In this document: in pieces, positions 46,590-56,266 of the stretch | How positions within the stretch are numbered: position 1 is the first letter of the stretch | Layout: every line of letters starts with the position of its first letter | Source: Thalassolituus marinus | GTDB lineage: Bacteria > Pseudomonadota > Gammaproteobacteria > Pseudomonadales > Oceanobacteraceae | DNA: 64,000 bases | Assembly: GCF_020320395.1 (NCBI RefSeq) | Contig: NZ_JAEDAH010000042.1 | Location: forward strand, 7,559 to 71,558 | Direction: 5' to 3' | Position numbers and translations under genes: made by a program | The notes under the pieces: model-generated | What the model saw: only the letters and a program-made list of their open reading frames with translations | Database searches by the model: none | Told to the model about the DNA's origin: nothing

Positions 46590-47186
46590 TCAGTGGAAGA
46601 CCGCGTCTTCACCGGTGTCGGTATCTGCAAACGACGCAGGTAACACATAGTGGCGGTTAATCACTAGCAGACTGTGATCAGGCACCATCAACTGATCATC
46701 TTCCATCAGTGCGTCCAGCATGACACAGGTCGCATCAATTGAATCCAGACCAACGATGATCGCCAGTGCGAAACCATAACGGGTATTCAGCGCGACCAGG
46801 TCACCCACTTCAATCTCTTCACGCTCGGTAATGAAATCATCACCGGTCAGCTCGTCCGTAAGCCACGGCACTTTGAAGCGCGCCAGCGCAACCAGCTGCA
46901 CAATGCCCTGGATTACACTGTCACCGATGTCGACCTCCAGACTTTCGTCTTCGCTGGCTTCCACCAGACGGTCGAGCAGACTCATAAACAGATCGGAATC
47001 GTCCTCAGACCAACGCAGGTCAACAGGATGGGTTGTTTTCCGGTTGGAACGGAAACTCACTTCGGTTGGGAACTCGGCGGGTTCTTCGCCTGCTACGCCC
47101 GCAGGCATAAACAGACTAACGACTTCAAATCCACTGCTGTCCTGATCACATATGCGCCAGAACAGAGGTTGCATCTCTGCATTCAT
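46590..47186 (-). CDS. Acidic protein of unknown function
   Basis: 198 residues, strongly acidic. No signal peptide or membrane segment. A mid-region (SLLDRLVEASEDESLEVDIGDSVIQGIVQLVAL) looks helical, and the C-terminal part (IEVGDLVALNTRYGFALAIIVGLD) may form a small beta barrel. GGGAG lies eight bases before the ATG, so it is well translated. Not recognised. It converges with the small ORF and diverges from the lipoprotein gene. Confidence 0.65.
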   Translation of the reverse strand: MNAEMQPLFWRICDQDSSGFEVVSLFMPAGVAGEEPAEFPTEVSFRSNRKTTHPVDLRWSEDDSDLFMSLLDRLVEASEDESLEVDIGDSVIQGIVQLVALARFKVPWLTDELTGDDFITEREEIEVGDLVALNTRYGFALAIIVGLDSIDATCVMLDALMEDDQLMVPDHSLLVINRHYVLPASFADTDTGEDAVFH

Positions 47187-47423
47187 AGGTATTACTCCCT
47201 ATTCACCAAGATAAATGGAGCCAGCAAAACGAGCCTGAGGTCCTCCTCATTTCTGGTCTGTCCTTTGGTATATAGCAGGGCTGTATGACGGTTACAAGCG
47301 CACATACCCTTTAAGATGGCGCACAGGCGACAAAGGTTCCATCCTAAAAAATTCAATAATGACTTTTTTTGGTGGTACCATCGGACGCAATAACAAACAT
47401 CATAAAAACATTGAGGGAATACC

Positions 47424-48371
47424 ATGAGTCCGCTGTTCAGGAACACCCTGCTGACCGGCTGCAGCCTGCTGCTGATGGCCGGATGCTCACAGAAAATCGT
47501 TAACATGGATGCCATCGAGCAGGATGCAAAACGCTCTGCAGCCATGGCTGATGAATCCGCTGCACGTACCATCCAGCACGCTCAGTCCAAGATCGAACTG
47601 GGTCGCAGTGAAAACCTGGCCTACTTCGCACCCAAGCACCTGAAACTGGCACAGGAACAACTGCTGGAAGCTCAGGAGATGCTGACTGGCGGTGAGCCGG
47701 ATGGCGTAGTGAAAACCGTCGCCATGACCTCCCAGAAAACACTCGAGGCCGGCCTTGATACCAAGAAAGCCATCCTCAAACAGATGAAGCCAACCCTCGA
47801 TCACCGTCAGGTGCTCAAGGACATCAAGGCCGACCAGTACTTCCCGGGGGATTATGCAGCAACTGAAGAAGACCTGGTTGCTATCATTGATCTGATGGAA
47901 GACCGCCAGACGGTAAAAGCGGAAGTCGCGCAGAAGCAGCTGCTGGCAAAAATGCATCAGGTTGAGGTAAACACCATTGAATACATCCAGCTGAAAGCCG
48001 TGAAGGATCATCTGGAGCGCATCAAAAATAAAGGCGGTGCATCCGTTGCGCCAATGAGCTGGGATACCGCGCAGAAAGCTCTGCTGCAGGCGCAGGATCT
48101 GATCAGCAAAACGCCACGCGCCAAGGGTGCCATCGCCAAGGCGACTGTGGCGGCAACCAAGGCTGCACAGCACGCGGAAGTGATTACCGACCTGACCAAC
48201 AAGATACTGGATGCCGACAAAGGCAGTGCTGAGGCTATCTCACTGGGTATGGAACGCTGGCTGTACCGTATCAGCGTGGCGCTGAAGCACGAAGATATCC
48301 GCCATATGCCACTGGATCAGCAGGCAGCGGAGTATTCCAAAGCGATTGAAGCACTGATGCGTAAACAGTAA
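47424..48371 (+). CDS. Coiled-coil lipoprotein of unknown function
   Basis: 315 residues. Signal peptide with lipobox LMAGC (Cys near 21). The mature part is mostly long helices rich in Ala, Lys, Glu and Gln, with stretches such as LKLAQEQLLEAQEMLTGG and AIAKATVAATKAAQHAEV. No enzyme motif is visible. A strong ribosome binding site (GAGGG) precedes the ATG and a terminator follows. Probably an envelope structural or adaptor protein; inference only. Confidence 0.7.
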   Translation: MSPLFRNTLLTGCSLLLMAGCSQKIVNMDAIEQDAKRSAAMADESAARTIQHAQSKIELGRSENLAYFAPKHLKLAQEQLLEAQEMLTGGEPDGVVKTVAMTSQKTLEAGLDTKKAILKQMKPTLDHRQVLKDIKADQYFPGDYAATEEDLVAIIDLMEDRQTVKAEVAQKQLLAKMHQVEVNTIEYIQLKAVKDHLERIKNKGGASVAPMSWDTAQKALLQAQDLISKTPRAKGAIAKATVAATKAAQHAEVITDLTNKILDADKGSAEAISLGMERWLYRISVALKHEDIRHMPLDQQAAEYSKAIEALMRKQ

Positions 48372-48387
48372 GTCGCGGTATAAACAA

Positions 48388-48427
48388 AAAGCCGGTGCCT
48401 CCGTCAGGGAGCCGCCGGCTTTTTTAT
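48388..48427. terminator. Bidirectional terminator after the lipoprotein gene
   Basis: AAAAAGCCGG and CCGGCTTTTTT flank an imperfect inner stem, between convergent genes. Confidence 0.88.
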
Positions 48428-48780
48428 TACTCCTCGTCCCGCGGTGGCAGAAACGACCTTGGGAAGTGAGTGATATTCGACTGCAGCTCAGGTTCGCCAA
48501 GCTCCGACACCTTAGCCGGACCAACGTTTTCCACTTCATCGATGCGAATAACCGCATGCAGGGGAATAAACGTACGCTTAACACCGGCAAAGGTACTTTT
48601 CAGTTTTTCCTCTCCGGGATCGACCACCAGTGCTGACTTATCTCCGAAGATCAGCTGTTCCAGCTCGATAAAGCCGTAAAGGTCGCTCTGATACAGGTAT
48701 CGCGCATAGATTTCGCATACTTCGCCCTGCTGCTGGTAGACGATACGATAGATGGGTTCCTGTTTATCTTTACTGCTCAT
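48427..48780 (-). CDS. DUF1820 family protein
   Basis: 117 residues matching DUF1820: PIYRIVYQQQGEVCEIYARYLYQSDLYGFIELEQLIF, then a small beta domain with FIPLHAVIRIDEV. Cytosolic, no known function. Commonly found near miaB in related genomes, and here it diverges from miaB. Confidence 0.85.
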   Translation of the reverse strand: MSSKDKQEPIYRIVYQQQGEVCEIYARYLYQSDLYGFIELEQLIFGDKSALVVDPGEEKLKSTFAGVKRTFIPLHAVIRIDEVENVGPAKVSELGEPELQSNITHFPRSFLPPRDEE

Positions 48781-48881
48781 AGAAGTGTTACCGGAAAGGT
48801 TGATCGGCGTTGCCGGGCGACAACCCGCAGATTATACCACGCAGTCTGGCCTCAGGCTGGCGATTAAGTAAGCAGACGAAG

Positions 48882-48887
48882 TATAAT
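48882..48887 (+). promoter_or_regulatory. -10 element of the miaB promoter
   Basis: A perfect TATAAT 42 bases before the miaB ATG; no convincing -35. Confidence 0.5.
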
Positions 48888-48928
48888 GCCGCCCCTTTTG
48901 AATATGCTGAGAGGCCGGTAGCTCCGTC

Positions 48929-50278
48929 ATGACTGACCAGGTGAAAAAACTCTACATCAAAACCCACGGTTGCCAGATGAACGAATACGATTCATCTCGT
49001 ATGGCTGACATGCTGGGTGAAAGTCATAAGATGGAGCTGACTGATAACCCGGAAGAAGCCGATGTTATCCTGCTGAACACCTGCTCGATTCGCGAGAAGG
49101 CTCAGGAGAAGGTGTTCCATGAGCTGGGACGCTGGAAAACCCTGAAAAGCAAAAATCCGGATCTCAAAATCGGTGTAGGTGGCTGCGTTGCCTCCCAGGA
49201 AGGCGACGCCATCATCAAACGCGCACCGTTCGTTGATATGGTGTTCGGCCCGCAAACACTGCACCGCCTGCCGGATATGGTGGACAAATCCGCCAACGCC
49301 ATTCAGGTGGTGGATGTCACCTTCCCGGAAATCGAGAAGTTTGACCACCTGCCGGCGCCAAAATCCGATGGCTGCAGCGCCTTTGTATCCATCATGGAAG
49401 GATGCTCCAAGTACTGTACCTTCTGCGTAGTACCGTATACCCGTGGCGAAGAAGTCAGTCGCCCACTGGCGGACGTGCTGAAAGAAGTTGAAGTACTGGC
49501 CAAACAAGGCGTACGTGAAGTTAACCTGCTCGGTCAGAACGTAAACGCTTATCGCGGTGCCACCGCGGACGGTGATATTGCTGATCTGGCTGAACTGATT
49601 ACGCTTGTGGCCGATATAGATGGTATTGACCGTATCCGCTTTACCACCTCGCATCCACTGGAATTCAGCGATAGCCTGATCAACGTGTATGCCGAAGTGC
49701 CGGAGCTGGTCAGCCATCTGCACCTGCCGGTTCAGAGCGGTTCCAACCGCATTCTGGCAGCGATGAAGCGTGGCCATGAGATTGATATGTACATTGATAA
49801 GATCGACCGCATCCGCGCCCTGCGTCCGGATATTTCGATCTCGTCAGATTTTATCGTTGGCTTCCCGGGTGAAACTGCCGAGGACTTCGAAGACACCATG
49901 AACCTGATTAACCGTATCGGTTTCGACGTGTCATTCAGCTTTGTTTACAGCGCCCGTCCTGGTACGCCCGCCGCCAATCTGGAAGACGATACGCCGGAAG
50001 AACTGAAGAAGCAGCGCCTTAAGATTCTGCAGGACCGCATTGTTCAGCAGGCGCAGCAGATCAGCCGTCGCATGGTGGGCCGTGAAGAAACCATTCTGGT
50101 TACCGGTGTATCGCGTAAAGACCCGGGCGAACTGCAGGGCCGCACCGAGAACAACCGGGTGGTTAACTTTAAGGCAGACGATCACAGCCTGATCGGCAAG
50201 TTCGTTAAGGTACGCATTGAAGATGCCTACCCGAACAGCCTGCGTGGCCTGCTGCTGAACCCGGAATTAGCATATTAA
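48929..50278 (+). CDS. miaB: tRNA-2-methylthio-N6-dimethylallyladenosine synthase
   Basis: Radical SAM methylthiotransferase acting on i6A37 of tRNAs. 449 residues. The N-terminal cluster ligands are Cys15, Cys52 and Cys86; the radical SAM triad is Cys159, Cys163 and Cys166 ([10 protein letters not shown]). A C-terminal TRAM domain follows. Head of miaB-phoH-ybeY-corC-lnt. Confidence 0.97.
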   Translation: MTDQVKKLYIKTHGCQMNEYDSSRMADMLGESHKMELTDNPEEADVILLNTCSIREKAQEKVFHELGRWKTLKSKNPDLKIGVGGCVASQEGDAIIKRAPFVDMVFGPQTLHRLPDMVDKSANAIQVVDVTFPEIEKFDHLPAPKSDGCSAFVSIMEGCSKYCTFCVVPYTRGEEVSRPLADVLKEVEVLAKQGVREVNLLGQNVNAYRGATADGDIADLAELITLVADIDGIDRIRFTTSHPLEFSDSLINVYAEVPELVSHLHLPVQSGSNRILAAMKRGHEIDMYIDKIDRIRALRPDISISSDFIVGFPGETAEDFEDTMNLINRIGFDVSFSFVYSARPGTPAANLEDDTPEELKKQRLKILQDRIVQQAQQISRRMVGREETILVTGVSRKDPGELQGRTENNRVVNFKADDHSLIGKFVKVRIEDAYPNSLRGLLLNPELAY

Positions 50279-50298
50279 GACAGAGGCTTCAGCCTCTG

Positions 50299-51393
50299 AT
50301 GGAGAACAGGTTTTTGACCGACAATCAGTCTACCGACACCAAACAACCCGTCCAGCACAGCTCCAGTTTCATACTGGAGCCGGATGACGCCCAGCGACTG
50401 GCCAACCTGTGTGGTCACTTCGACAGCCATATTGAGCAGATCGCAGACCACTACGACCTGTCGATCTACAACCGCGGCAACAAATTTACGGTGGAAGGTA
50501 ACCTTAAGCTGGGTCAGAGAGCAGCTAATCTGATTCAGCGCCTGTACCGTGAAACCGGTAACGGCACACTGATTACTCCGGATCTGATCCATCTGTTGCT
50601 GCAGGAAGAAGGCTCGGAAGACGCTGCCGGCGGTAAAAAGCACAACTACGATGCCCGTGCGATCAAAACACCGGGGGGCGTGGTTAAGCCGCGCGGTCCG
50701 CATCAGCTGGAATATCTGCAGCGTGTGCGTGAGTTTGATATCAACTTTGGTGTTGGCCCGGCCGGTACTGGTAAAACCTTCCTCGCCGTTGCTGCCGCCG
50801 TAGAAGCCCTGCAGCGTGATGAAGTGAAACGTATTCTGCTGGTACGTCCGGCGGTAGAAGCCGGTGAAAAGCTGGGTTTCCTGCCGGGCGATCTGGCGCA
50901 GAAAATCGATCCGTACCTGCGTCCACTGTACGATGCCCTGTACGAGATGCTTGGCTTCGAGCAGGTTGGCCGTCTGATTGAGCGCAATGTGATCGAAATT
51001 GCTCCGCTGGCCTATATGCGTGGCCGTACCCTGAGCCATTCCTTTGTGATCCTCGACGAATCACAGAACACCACCAAGGAACAGATGAAAATGTTCCTGA
51101 CCCGTGTCGGCTTCGGCTCCAAGGCCGTGATCACTGGTGACGTAACCCAGGTCGACCTGCCGCGCGGCGTATACTCCGGCCTGAAGCATGGTCTGGAAGT
51201 TCTGGACGGCGTACCGGGCATTGGTATCACCCGCTTTAACAATGCCGATGTTGTGCGTCATCCGCTGGTACAACGCATCGTCGATGCCTACGACCGCTTT
51301 GACGACAAAGAGAAACAGGCTGCCGCTGCGCGTAATGCCGCAATTCTGGCAGCCAGAGAGGCCGATGCCGCCGACGAGGACGCTGCGTCATGA
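50299..51393 (+). CDS. ybeZ: PhoH-like ATPase YbeZ
   Basis: 364 residues. P loop GPAGTGKT (153-160), later [18 protein letters not shown] and [11 protein letters not shown]. YbeZ works with the rRNA endonuclease YbeY, encoded next with a four-base overlap. The start is not certain: a TTG at 50314 with GGAG about nine bases upstream is an alternative to the ATG at 50299. Confidence 0.93.
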   Translation: MENRFLTDNQSTDTKQPVQHSSSFILEPDDAQRLANLCGHFDSHIEQIADHYDLSIYNRGNKFTVEGNLKLGQRAANLIQRLYRETGNGTLITPDLIHLLLQEEGSEDAAGGKKHNYDARAIKTPGGVVKPRGPHQLEYLQRVREFDINFGVGPAGTGKTFLAVAAAVEALQRDEVKRILLVRPAVEAGEKLGFLPGDLAQKIDPYLRPLYDALYEMLGFEQVGRLIERNVIEIAPLAYMRGRTLSHSFVILDESQNTTKEQMKMFLTRVGFGSKAVITGDVTQVDLPRGVYSGLKHGLEVLDGVPGIGITRFNNADVVRHPLVQRIVDAYDRFDDKEKQAAAARNAAILAAREADAADEDAAS

Positions 51394-51869
51394 ACCTGAT
51401 GCTGGATATGCAACTGGCTGAAGAGCTGGACGATTTCTCCGCTTTTCTGCCCACTGAAGAGCAGCTGACCCTGTGGGCAACCACTGCGCTGCAGGGGCGT
51501 ACTGAATTTGGTGAGCCGGAACTGACCATCCGCCTGGTGGCAGAAGAAGAAAGCCAGGAGCTGAACCACGAGTACCGCGGCAAGGACAAACCAACCAACG
51601 TACTGTCGTTTCCGTTCGAAGCTCCGCCGGAAGTACCGATCGAATTGCTTGGCGACCTGATTATCTGCGCACAGGTCGTGCAGGACGAATCCATTGAGCA
51701 GGGCAAGACTGCCGAAGCTCACTGGGCCCACATGGTTGTACACGGCTGCTTGCATTTACTGGGGTACGACCATATAAAGGACGACGAAGCAGAAATAATG
51801 GAAGACCTGGAACGCCAGATTCTGGCCACTCTCGGTTATCCGGACCCTTACTTAGACGAGACACCATGA
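51390..51869 (+). CDS. ybeY: Endoribonuclease YbeY
   Basis: Single-strand RNase for 16S rRNA 3' maturation and ribosome quality control. 159 residues. The zinc ligands are His118, His122 and His128 in [15 protein letters not shown]. It overlaps ybeZ and corC by four bases each. Confidence 0.96.
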   Translation: MNLMLDMQLAEELDDFSAFLPTEEQLTLWATTALQGRTEFGEPELTIRLVAEEESQELNHEYRGKDKPTNVLSFPFEAPPEVPIELLGDLIICAQVVQDESIEQGKTAEAHWAHMVVHGCLHLLGYDHIKDDEAEIMEDLERQILATLGYPDPYLDETP

Positions 51870-52699
51870 GCGAAGACCGATCGGGCCAGCATAAAAGCTG
51901 GCTGGATAAACTCACCGACCTGTTCTCTGACGACCCGCAAAGCCGTCAGGACATCAAAGTCATACTCCGTGAAGCTGCCGAACGCAGCATCGTTGATTCC
52001 GATACACTGAACATCCTTGAGGGTGCCCTGCAGGTTTCCGAAATGCAGGTGCGGGACATCATGATTCCGCGCTCACAGATGGTATCCATCAACGTCGACG
52101 CTCCTCTGAAAGAGTATCTGCCACAGATTATCGAATCTGCGCACTCGCGCTTTCCGGTAATGGGCGATGCGCAGGACGAAGTGCTGGGCATTATGCTCGC
52201 CAAAGACCTTCTGCCGCTGATCATCAACGAAGATCGCGATAACTTCCGCCTGAAAGAGATCCTGCGTCCGACCACCTTCGTGCCGGAAAGTAAGCGCCTG
52301 AACGTACTGCTGCGTGAATTCCGCGCGACACGCAACCATATGGCTGTTGTTGTCGATGAATTCGGTGGTGTTGCCGGTTTGGTTACCATCGAAGACGTTC
52401 TTGAACAGATTGTTGGCGAAATCGAAGACGAACACGATTTCGACGAAGAAGACAGCATGATCAAGGAAGTTGAAGACGGCGTAACCATGGTTAAAGCCTT
52501 AACCCCGGTTGGCGACTTCAACGAGCACTTTGGCGCACGTTTTATCGACAGTGACTTCGATACCATTGGCGGTATTGTTATTCACCATTTTGGCCGCGTA
52601 CCCGAATGCAACGAGAGCATCCGCATTGAACAGTGGATATTCAAAGTTGTGAACGGCACCAGCCGTCAGATTAACCTGCTGGAAGTTACCCCCGCCTGA
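51866..52699 (+). CDS. corC: CorC/HlyC family protein with CBS pair
   Basis: 277 residues. Two CBS motifs (about 65-190, starting [14 protein letters not shown] and [20 protein letters not shown]) and a C-terminal CorC_HlyC domain (about 200-275). No membrane domain, as in the short CorC form. Linked to magnesium/cobalt efflux in the family. Between ybeY and lnt, the usual order. Confidence 0.93.
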   Translation: MSEDRSGQHKSWLDKLTDLFSDDPQSRQDIKVILREAAERSIVDSDTLNILEGALQVSEMQVRDIMIPRSQMVSINVDAPLKEYLPQIIESAHSRFPVMGDAQDEVLGIMLAKDLLPLIINEDRDNFRLKEILRPTTFVPESKRLNVLLREFRATRNHMAVVVDEFGGVAGLVTIEDVLEQIVGEIEDEHDFDEEDSMIKEVEDGVTMVKALTPVGDFNEHFGARFIDSDFDTIGGIVIHHFGRVPECNESIRIEQWIFKVVNGTSRQINLLEVTPA

Positions 52700-52735
52700 C
52701 GCTCTGAGCGCTCGAAGCCAACACAAGGATCCGTT

Positions 52736-54253
52736 ATGAACCCCTGGATTGTCCGAGCGCTTCAACTTCTGGCTGGCGCAGCCTTTCCTATGGCCCTGGC
52801 CCCCTTCTTCTGGTGGCCTGTGGGTCTGCTTAGTCTTGCTATATTCAGTCTCGGTCAGATGACTGCCAGCAGTGGTCGTTCCGCTTTTGGCCGTGCCTGG
52901 TGGTTTGGGCTCGGGCAGTTCAGCACAGGCATTTCCTGGATTTACGTCAGTATGCACGACCACGGTGGCACGCCTGCCTGGCTGGCAGTGCCGATGGTCG
53001 GCGTGTTTGCAGCGTTTCTTGCCACCTTTCCGGCAGGCTGGTTTGCTCTGCGCTACCGGCTGCTCGCTCAGACCCTGAGCTGGCTGACGATTCCGGTATT
53101 CTGGTTCCTGCAGGAATGGTTCCGCAGCTGGTTTATGACCGGCTTCCCCTGGCTGTTTGCCGGCGATGCACACCTGAGCAGTTGGCTTGCTGGCTGGGCA
53201 CCCGTCATCGGCAGCTATGGCATTTCCTTTATTCTGGTGCTGACCGTAACCAGTGTGATTATGGCCGTGCGTGCTCGCCAGCCTGTATGGCTGCTGCCGC
53301 TGTTACTCTGGCCTGCAGGCCTGGGTCTGCAACAGCTGGAATGGACCAGCGCCAAAGGCGAACTGAAAGTCGCAGCAGTACAGGGCAACATTCCTCAGGA
53401 TGAAAAATGGCTGCGTGAGTCGATCAGTCCGACCATCACTGCTTATTATCAGCAGACCGCGCAGCACTGGGATGCCGACCTGGTGCTATGGCCTGAAACC
53501 GCGGTGACCATTCTGCTCGATCAGTTCCAGCCATATATCGACGATATCGGCATTGAAGCTCAGCAGACCAATACCACCATCGTCACCGGTATTCCCTACC
53601 GTTATCCACGCGGTGTGCCGCTGGCCGGTGAATTCCATAACAGCGTGGTGGCGTTTGGTAATGGTGAAGGCATTTACCACAAGCAGCGTCTGGTGCCGTT
53701 CGGAGAATATGTCCCACTGGAACACTGGATTCGGGGGCTGCTGCCTTTCTTTAATCTCGATATGTCGAGTTTTCTCAAAGGCCAGCCCGATCAGCCACTG
53801 CTGAAAGTAGGCCATCACTCCGATGGCCAGGAACAGCTGTATCTGATCGCCCCTTACATCTGTTACGAAATTGCCTACCCGGATCTGGTCAGCGAGATGG
53901 CCAGACAAGCCGATATGCTGGTGACCGTCAGTAACGACGCCTGGTTTGGTGATTCACTAGGCCCCAAACAGCATATGGCGCTGGCGCAGATGCGCGCACT
54001 GGAAACCGGACGCTGGTTGCTGCGTGCCACCAATACCGGCATTACCGCTCTGGTCGACCACAAGGGGCAGCTGCTGGCACGCCTTCCCTACGAACAGCGT
54101 GGCACGCTGACCGGTGTCGCCCAGATGCGTGAAGGCCAGACGCCATATATGCGCTGGGGTCTGCTGCCACTGTACATACTGAGCGGCCTGGCGATTGTTC
54201 TGGCTCTGCTGCTTAAACGCCGACGCCTGACGGCAACCTGGGTAGGACACTGA
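52736..54253 (+). CDS. lnt: Apolipoprotein N-acyltransferase
   Basis: Adds the third acyl chain to the N-terminal Cys of lipoproteins in the inner membrane. 505 residues: an N-terminal bundle of membrane segments to about 205, then a nitrilase-like domain with the catalytic set Glu (LWPETAVTI), Lys (YHKQRLVPFGEYVP) and Cys (APYICYEIAYPDL), and one C-terminal membrane helix. Confidence 0.96.
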   Translation: MNPWIVRALQLLAGAAFPMALAPFFWWPVGLLSLAIFSLGQMTASSGRSAFGRAWWFGLGQFSTGISWIYVSMHDHGGTPAWLAVPMVGVFAAFLATFPAGWFALRYRLLAQTLSWLTIPVFWFLQEWFRSWFMTGFPWLFAGDAHLSSWLAGWAPVIGSYGISFILVLTVTSVIMAVRARQPVWLLPLLLWPAGLGLQQLEWTSAKGELKVAAVQGNIPQDEKWLRESISPTITAYYQQTAQHWDADLVLWPETAVTILLDQFQPYIDDIGIEAQQTNTTIVTGIPYRYPRGVPLAGEFHNSVVAFGNGEGIYHKQRLVPFGEYVPLEHWIRGLLPFFNLDMSSFLKGQPDQPLLKVGHHSDGQEQLYLIAPYICYEIAYPDLVSEMARQADMLVTVSNDAWFGDSLGPKQHMALAQMRALETGRWLLRATNTGITALVDHKGQLLARLPYEQRGTLTGVAQMREGQTPYMRWGLLPLYILSGLAIVLALLLKRRRLTATWVGH

Positions 54254-54254
54254 T

Positions 54255-54620
54255 ATGGCAAAGCTACTGTTCCGCCTGAATCAGGTTGAAGATGACGAAG
54301 CAGACGACGTTCGCGCCCTGCTTGATGAAGCAGAAATCGACTACTACGAAACGGATGCTGGTCGCTGGCGCATCTCCATTGCTGCTATCTGGCTGCGCAA
54401 TGACGACGACTATGAACGGGCACGCTCGCTGTTGGATGAATACCAGCAGCAGCGCAGCGAACGGTTGAATGAAGACTACCAGCAGCGTCTGCGTAACGGC
54501 GAAGTACCTACGCTATGGCAACGCTTTCAGGAAAGGCCCGCCGACATGATTGCCGTATTGCTGGCCATCAGTGCCATTATCGGGATTATGATCTGGCCGT
54601 TTGTAACCATGATTGACTGA
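54255..54620 (+). CDS. Small membrane-anchored protein (DUF6164-like)
   Basis: 121 residues: an N-terminal soluble part (LLFRLNQVEDDEADDVRALLDEAEIDYYET) followed by a helical linker and one C-terminal membrane segment (MIAVLLAISAIIGIMIWPFV). It starts one base after the lnt stop, so it is co-translated. Function unknown. Confidence 0.78.
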   Translation: MAKLLFRLNQVEDDEADDVRALLDEAEIDYYETDAGRWRISIAAIWLRNDDDYERARSLLDEYQQQRSERLNEDYQQRLRNGEVPTLWQRFQERPADMIAVLLAISAIIGIMIWPFVTMID

Positions 54621-54623
54621 GCC

Positions 54624-55034
54624 TCAGCTCAGCCGCTCACGAATGGCTGCTACGATGGGAGCGTTGGCTTCAGGGAAGCTGAATTCGTCCAGACGTGTCC
54701 AGCTTATCCAGCGAACTTCCTGACCTTCGGCACCATGGGCCAGTAAGGCCTGATTCATACCGGGTTCAACCCAGTACACATCCAGCAGTACGGTTTTATC
54801 AGGGTAACTGAAGGGGATTTCCATCAGTGGTGACATCTGAGCTTCGCTCACCGTCAACGCGACTTCCTCGTCCAACTCACGCACCAGCGCTGCTGCAACC
54901 GATTCACCATCTTCGACTTTGCCACCGGGAAACTCCCACAAACCGCCCTGATGTTTGTCATCCGGGCGGCGGGCAATGAGGATGTCGTTGTCATTGACGA
55001 CAACGACAGCCACAGCAACGTGCACACTTTTCAT
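54624..55034 (-). CDS. mutT: NUDIX hydrolase, MutT-like
   Basis: Likely removes 8-oxo-dGTP from the nucleotide pool. 136 residues. The Nudix box is clear (GGKVEDGES then RELDEEVAL); the usual Gly near its end is Ala here, while all acidic residues are kept. Its ATG overlaps the argJ stop by one base. In related genomes mutT also follows argJ and secA. Confidence 0.88.
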   Translation of the reverse strand: MKSVHVAVAVVVVNDNDILIARRPDDKHQGGLWEFPGGKVEDGESVAAALVRELDEEVALTVSEAQMSPLMEIPFSYPDKTVLLDVYWVEPGMNQALLAHGAEGQEVRWISWTRLDEFSFPEANAPIVAAIRERLS

Positions 55035-56251
55035 CAGGAGCGGTAGTCCGCATTGATGCTGACGTAATCGTGCGACAGGTCACAGGTCCACAGCTCTTCA
55101 CGTGCGTCACCGCGACCGAGCTCAATGCGTACACGGAATTCGCTCAGTGCAAAAATAGCCGCACCTGCCGCCTCTGTATAGCTGGCACAACGACCACCAT
55201 CTTCAACGATCTGCACATCATCCAGATAAATCTGAACCTTATCGAGGTCGAAGTTTTGCACGCCGGAGCGACCAACTGCAGCCAGAATACGGCCCCAGTT
55301 AGCATCGGAAGCGTACATTGCCGTTTTCACCAATGGCGAGTGAGCCACGGTGTAAGCCACATCCAGCGCCTCTTTCTGCGCTGCCGCACCACCAACTTCG
55401 ATGGTAACGAACTTGGTTGCACCCTCGCCGTCGCGAATAATGGCCTGCGCCAGAACCTGGAAAGCATTCTTCAGCTCGGCAAATACCTGCTGTGCTTCTG
55501 CAGAAGAGGCATCATCGATCTGCACACCGCTGCGGCCAGTAGCCATCAGCATGCAGGAATCGTTGGTAGACGTATCACCATCGATGGTGATGCGGTTGAA
55601 CGAACAGTCCGCCAGTTCTTTACACCAGGCCTGCAGTACAGAATCGGCGACACCGGCATCGGTAGCGATATAGCCCAGCATGGTCGCCATATTCGGCATA
55701 ATCATGCCAGCACCCTTGGAGATACCGGTAATGGTGACAGTTTTGCCGTTCACATCAAACTGAGTGGAAAAACCCTTAGGCAGCGTATCTGTGGTCATAA
55801 TGCCACGCGCGGCACGAGCCCAGTTGTCCGCAGACAGGTTCGCAAGCGCTTCCGGGATACCACGCTCGAACGCCGGCATATTCAGAGGCTCACCGATAAC
55901 GCCAGTGGAAAATGGCAGAATCTGCGCGGCTTCTACACCGGTCGCTTTGGCCAGCATGTCACATGAAGCAACGGCATTGGCATAGCCTGCTTTACCGGTA
56001 CCGGCATTGGCATTACCGGTATTAATCAGCAGATAAGCCGGCTTAGCTTCGGCCAGATGCTGTTTGGAAATCTGCACCGGAGCAGCACAAAAAGCGTTGG
56101 TGGTGAAAACACCGGCAACGTTTGTACCTGCTGCCAGCTCAAAGATCACCATATCGTCACGGTTCGGATAGCGAACGTGTGCCTTAGCGATACCCACGCG
56201 GACGCCATCAACTGGCTTAAAATCTTCGAAAACAGTGAAGTTAACGGCCAT
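55034..56251 (-). CDS. argJ: Bifunctional glutamate N-acetyltransferase ArgJ
   Basis: Runs the cyclic arginine pathway: transfers acetyl from N-acetylornithine to glutamate (and may use acetyl-CoA). 405 residues. The self-cleavage and nucleophile site is the Thr in MATMLGYIATD; KGAGMIMPN precedes it and DGDTSTNDSCMLMATG follows. 15 bases downstream of secA. Confidence 0.96.
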   Translation of the reverse strand: MAVNFTVFEDFKPVDGVRVGIAKAHVRYPNRDDMVIFELAAGTNVAGVFTTNAFCAAPVQISKQHLAEAKPAYLLINTGNANAGTGKAGYANAVASCDMLAKATGVEAAQILPFSTGVIGEPLNMPAFERGIPEALANLSADNWARAARGIMTTDTLPKGFSTQFDVNGKTVTITGISKGAGMIMPNMATMLGYIATDAGVADSVLQAWCKELADCSFNRITIDGDTSTNDSCMLMATGRSGVQIDDASSAEAQQVFAELKNAFQVLAQAIIRDGEGATKFVTIEVGGAAAQKEALDVAYTVAHSPLVKTAMYASDANWGRILAAVGRSGVQNFDLDKVQIYLDDVQIVEDGGRCASYTEAAGAAIFALSEFRVRIELGRGDAREELWTCDLSHDYVSINADYRS

Positions 56252-56266
56252 TTAGTTCTTTAAACC

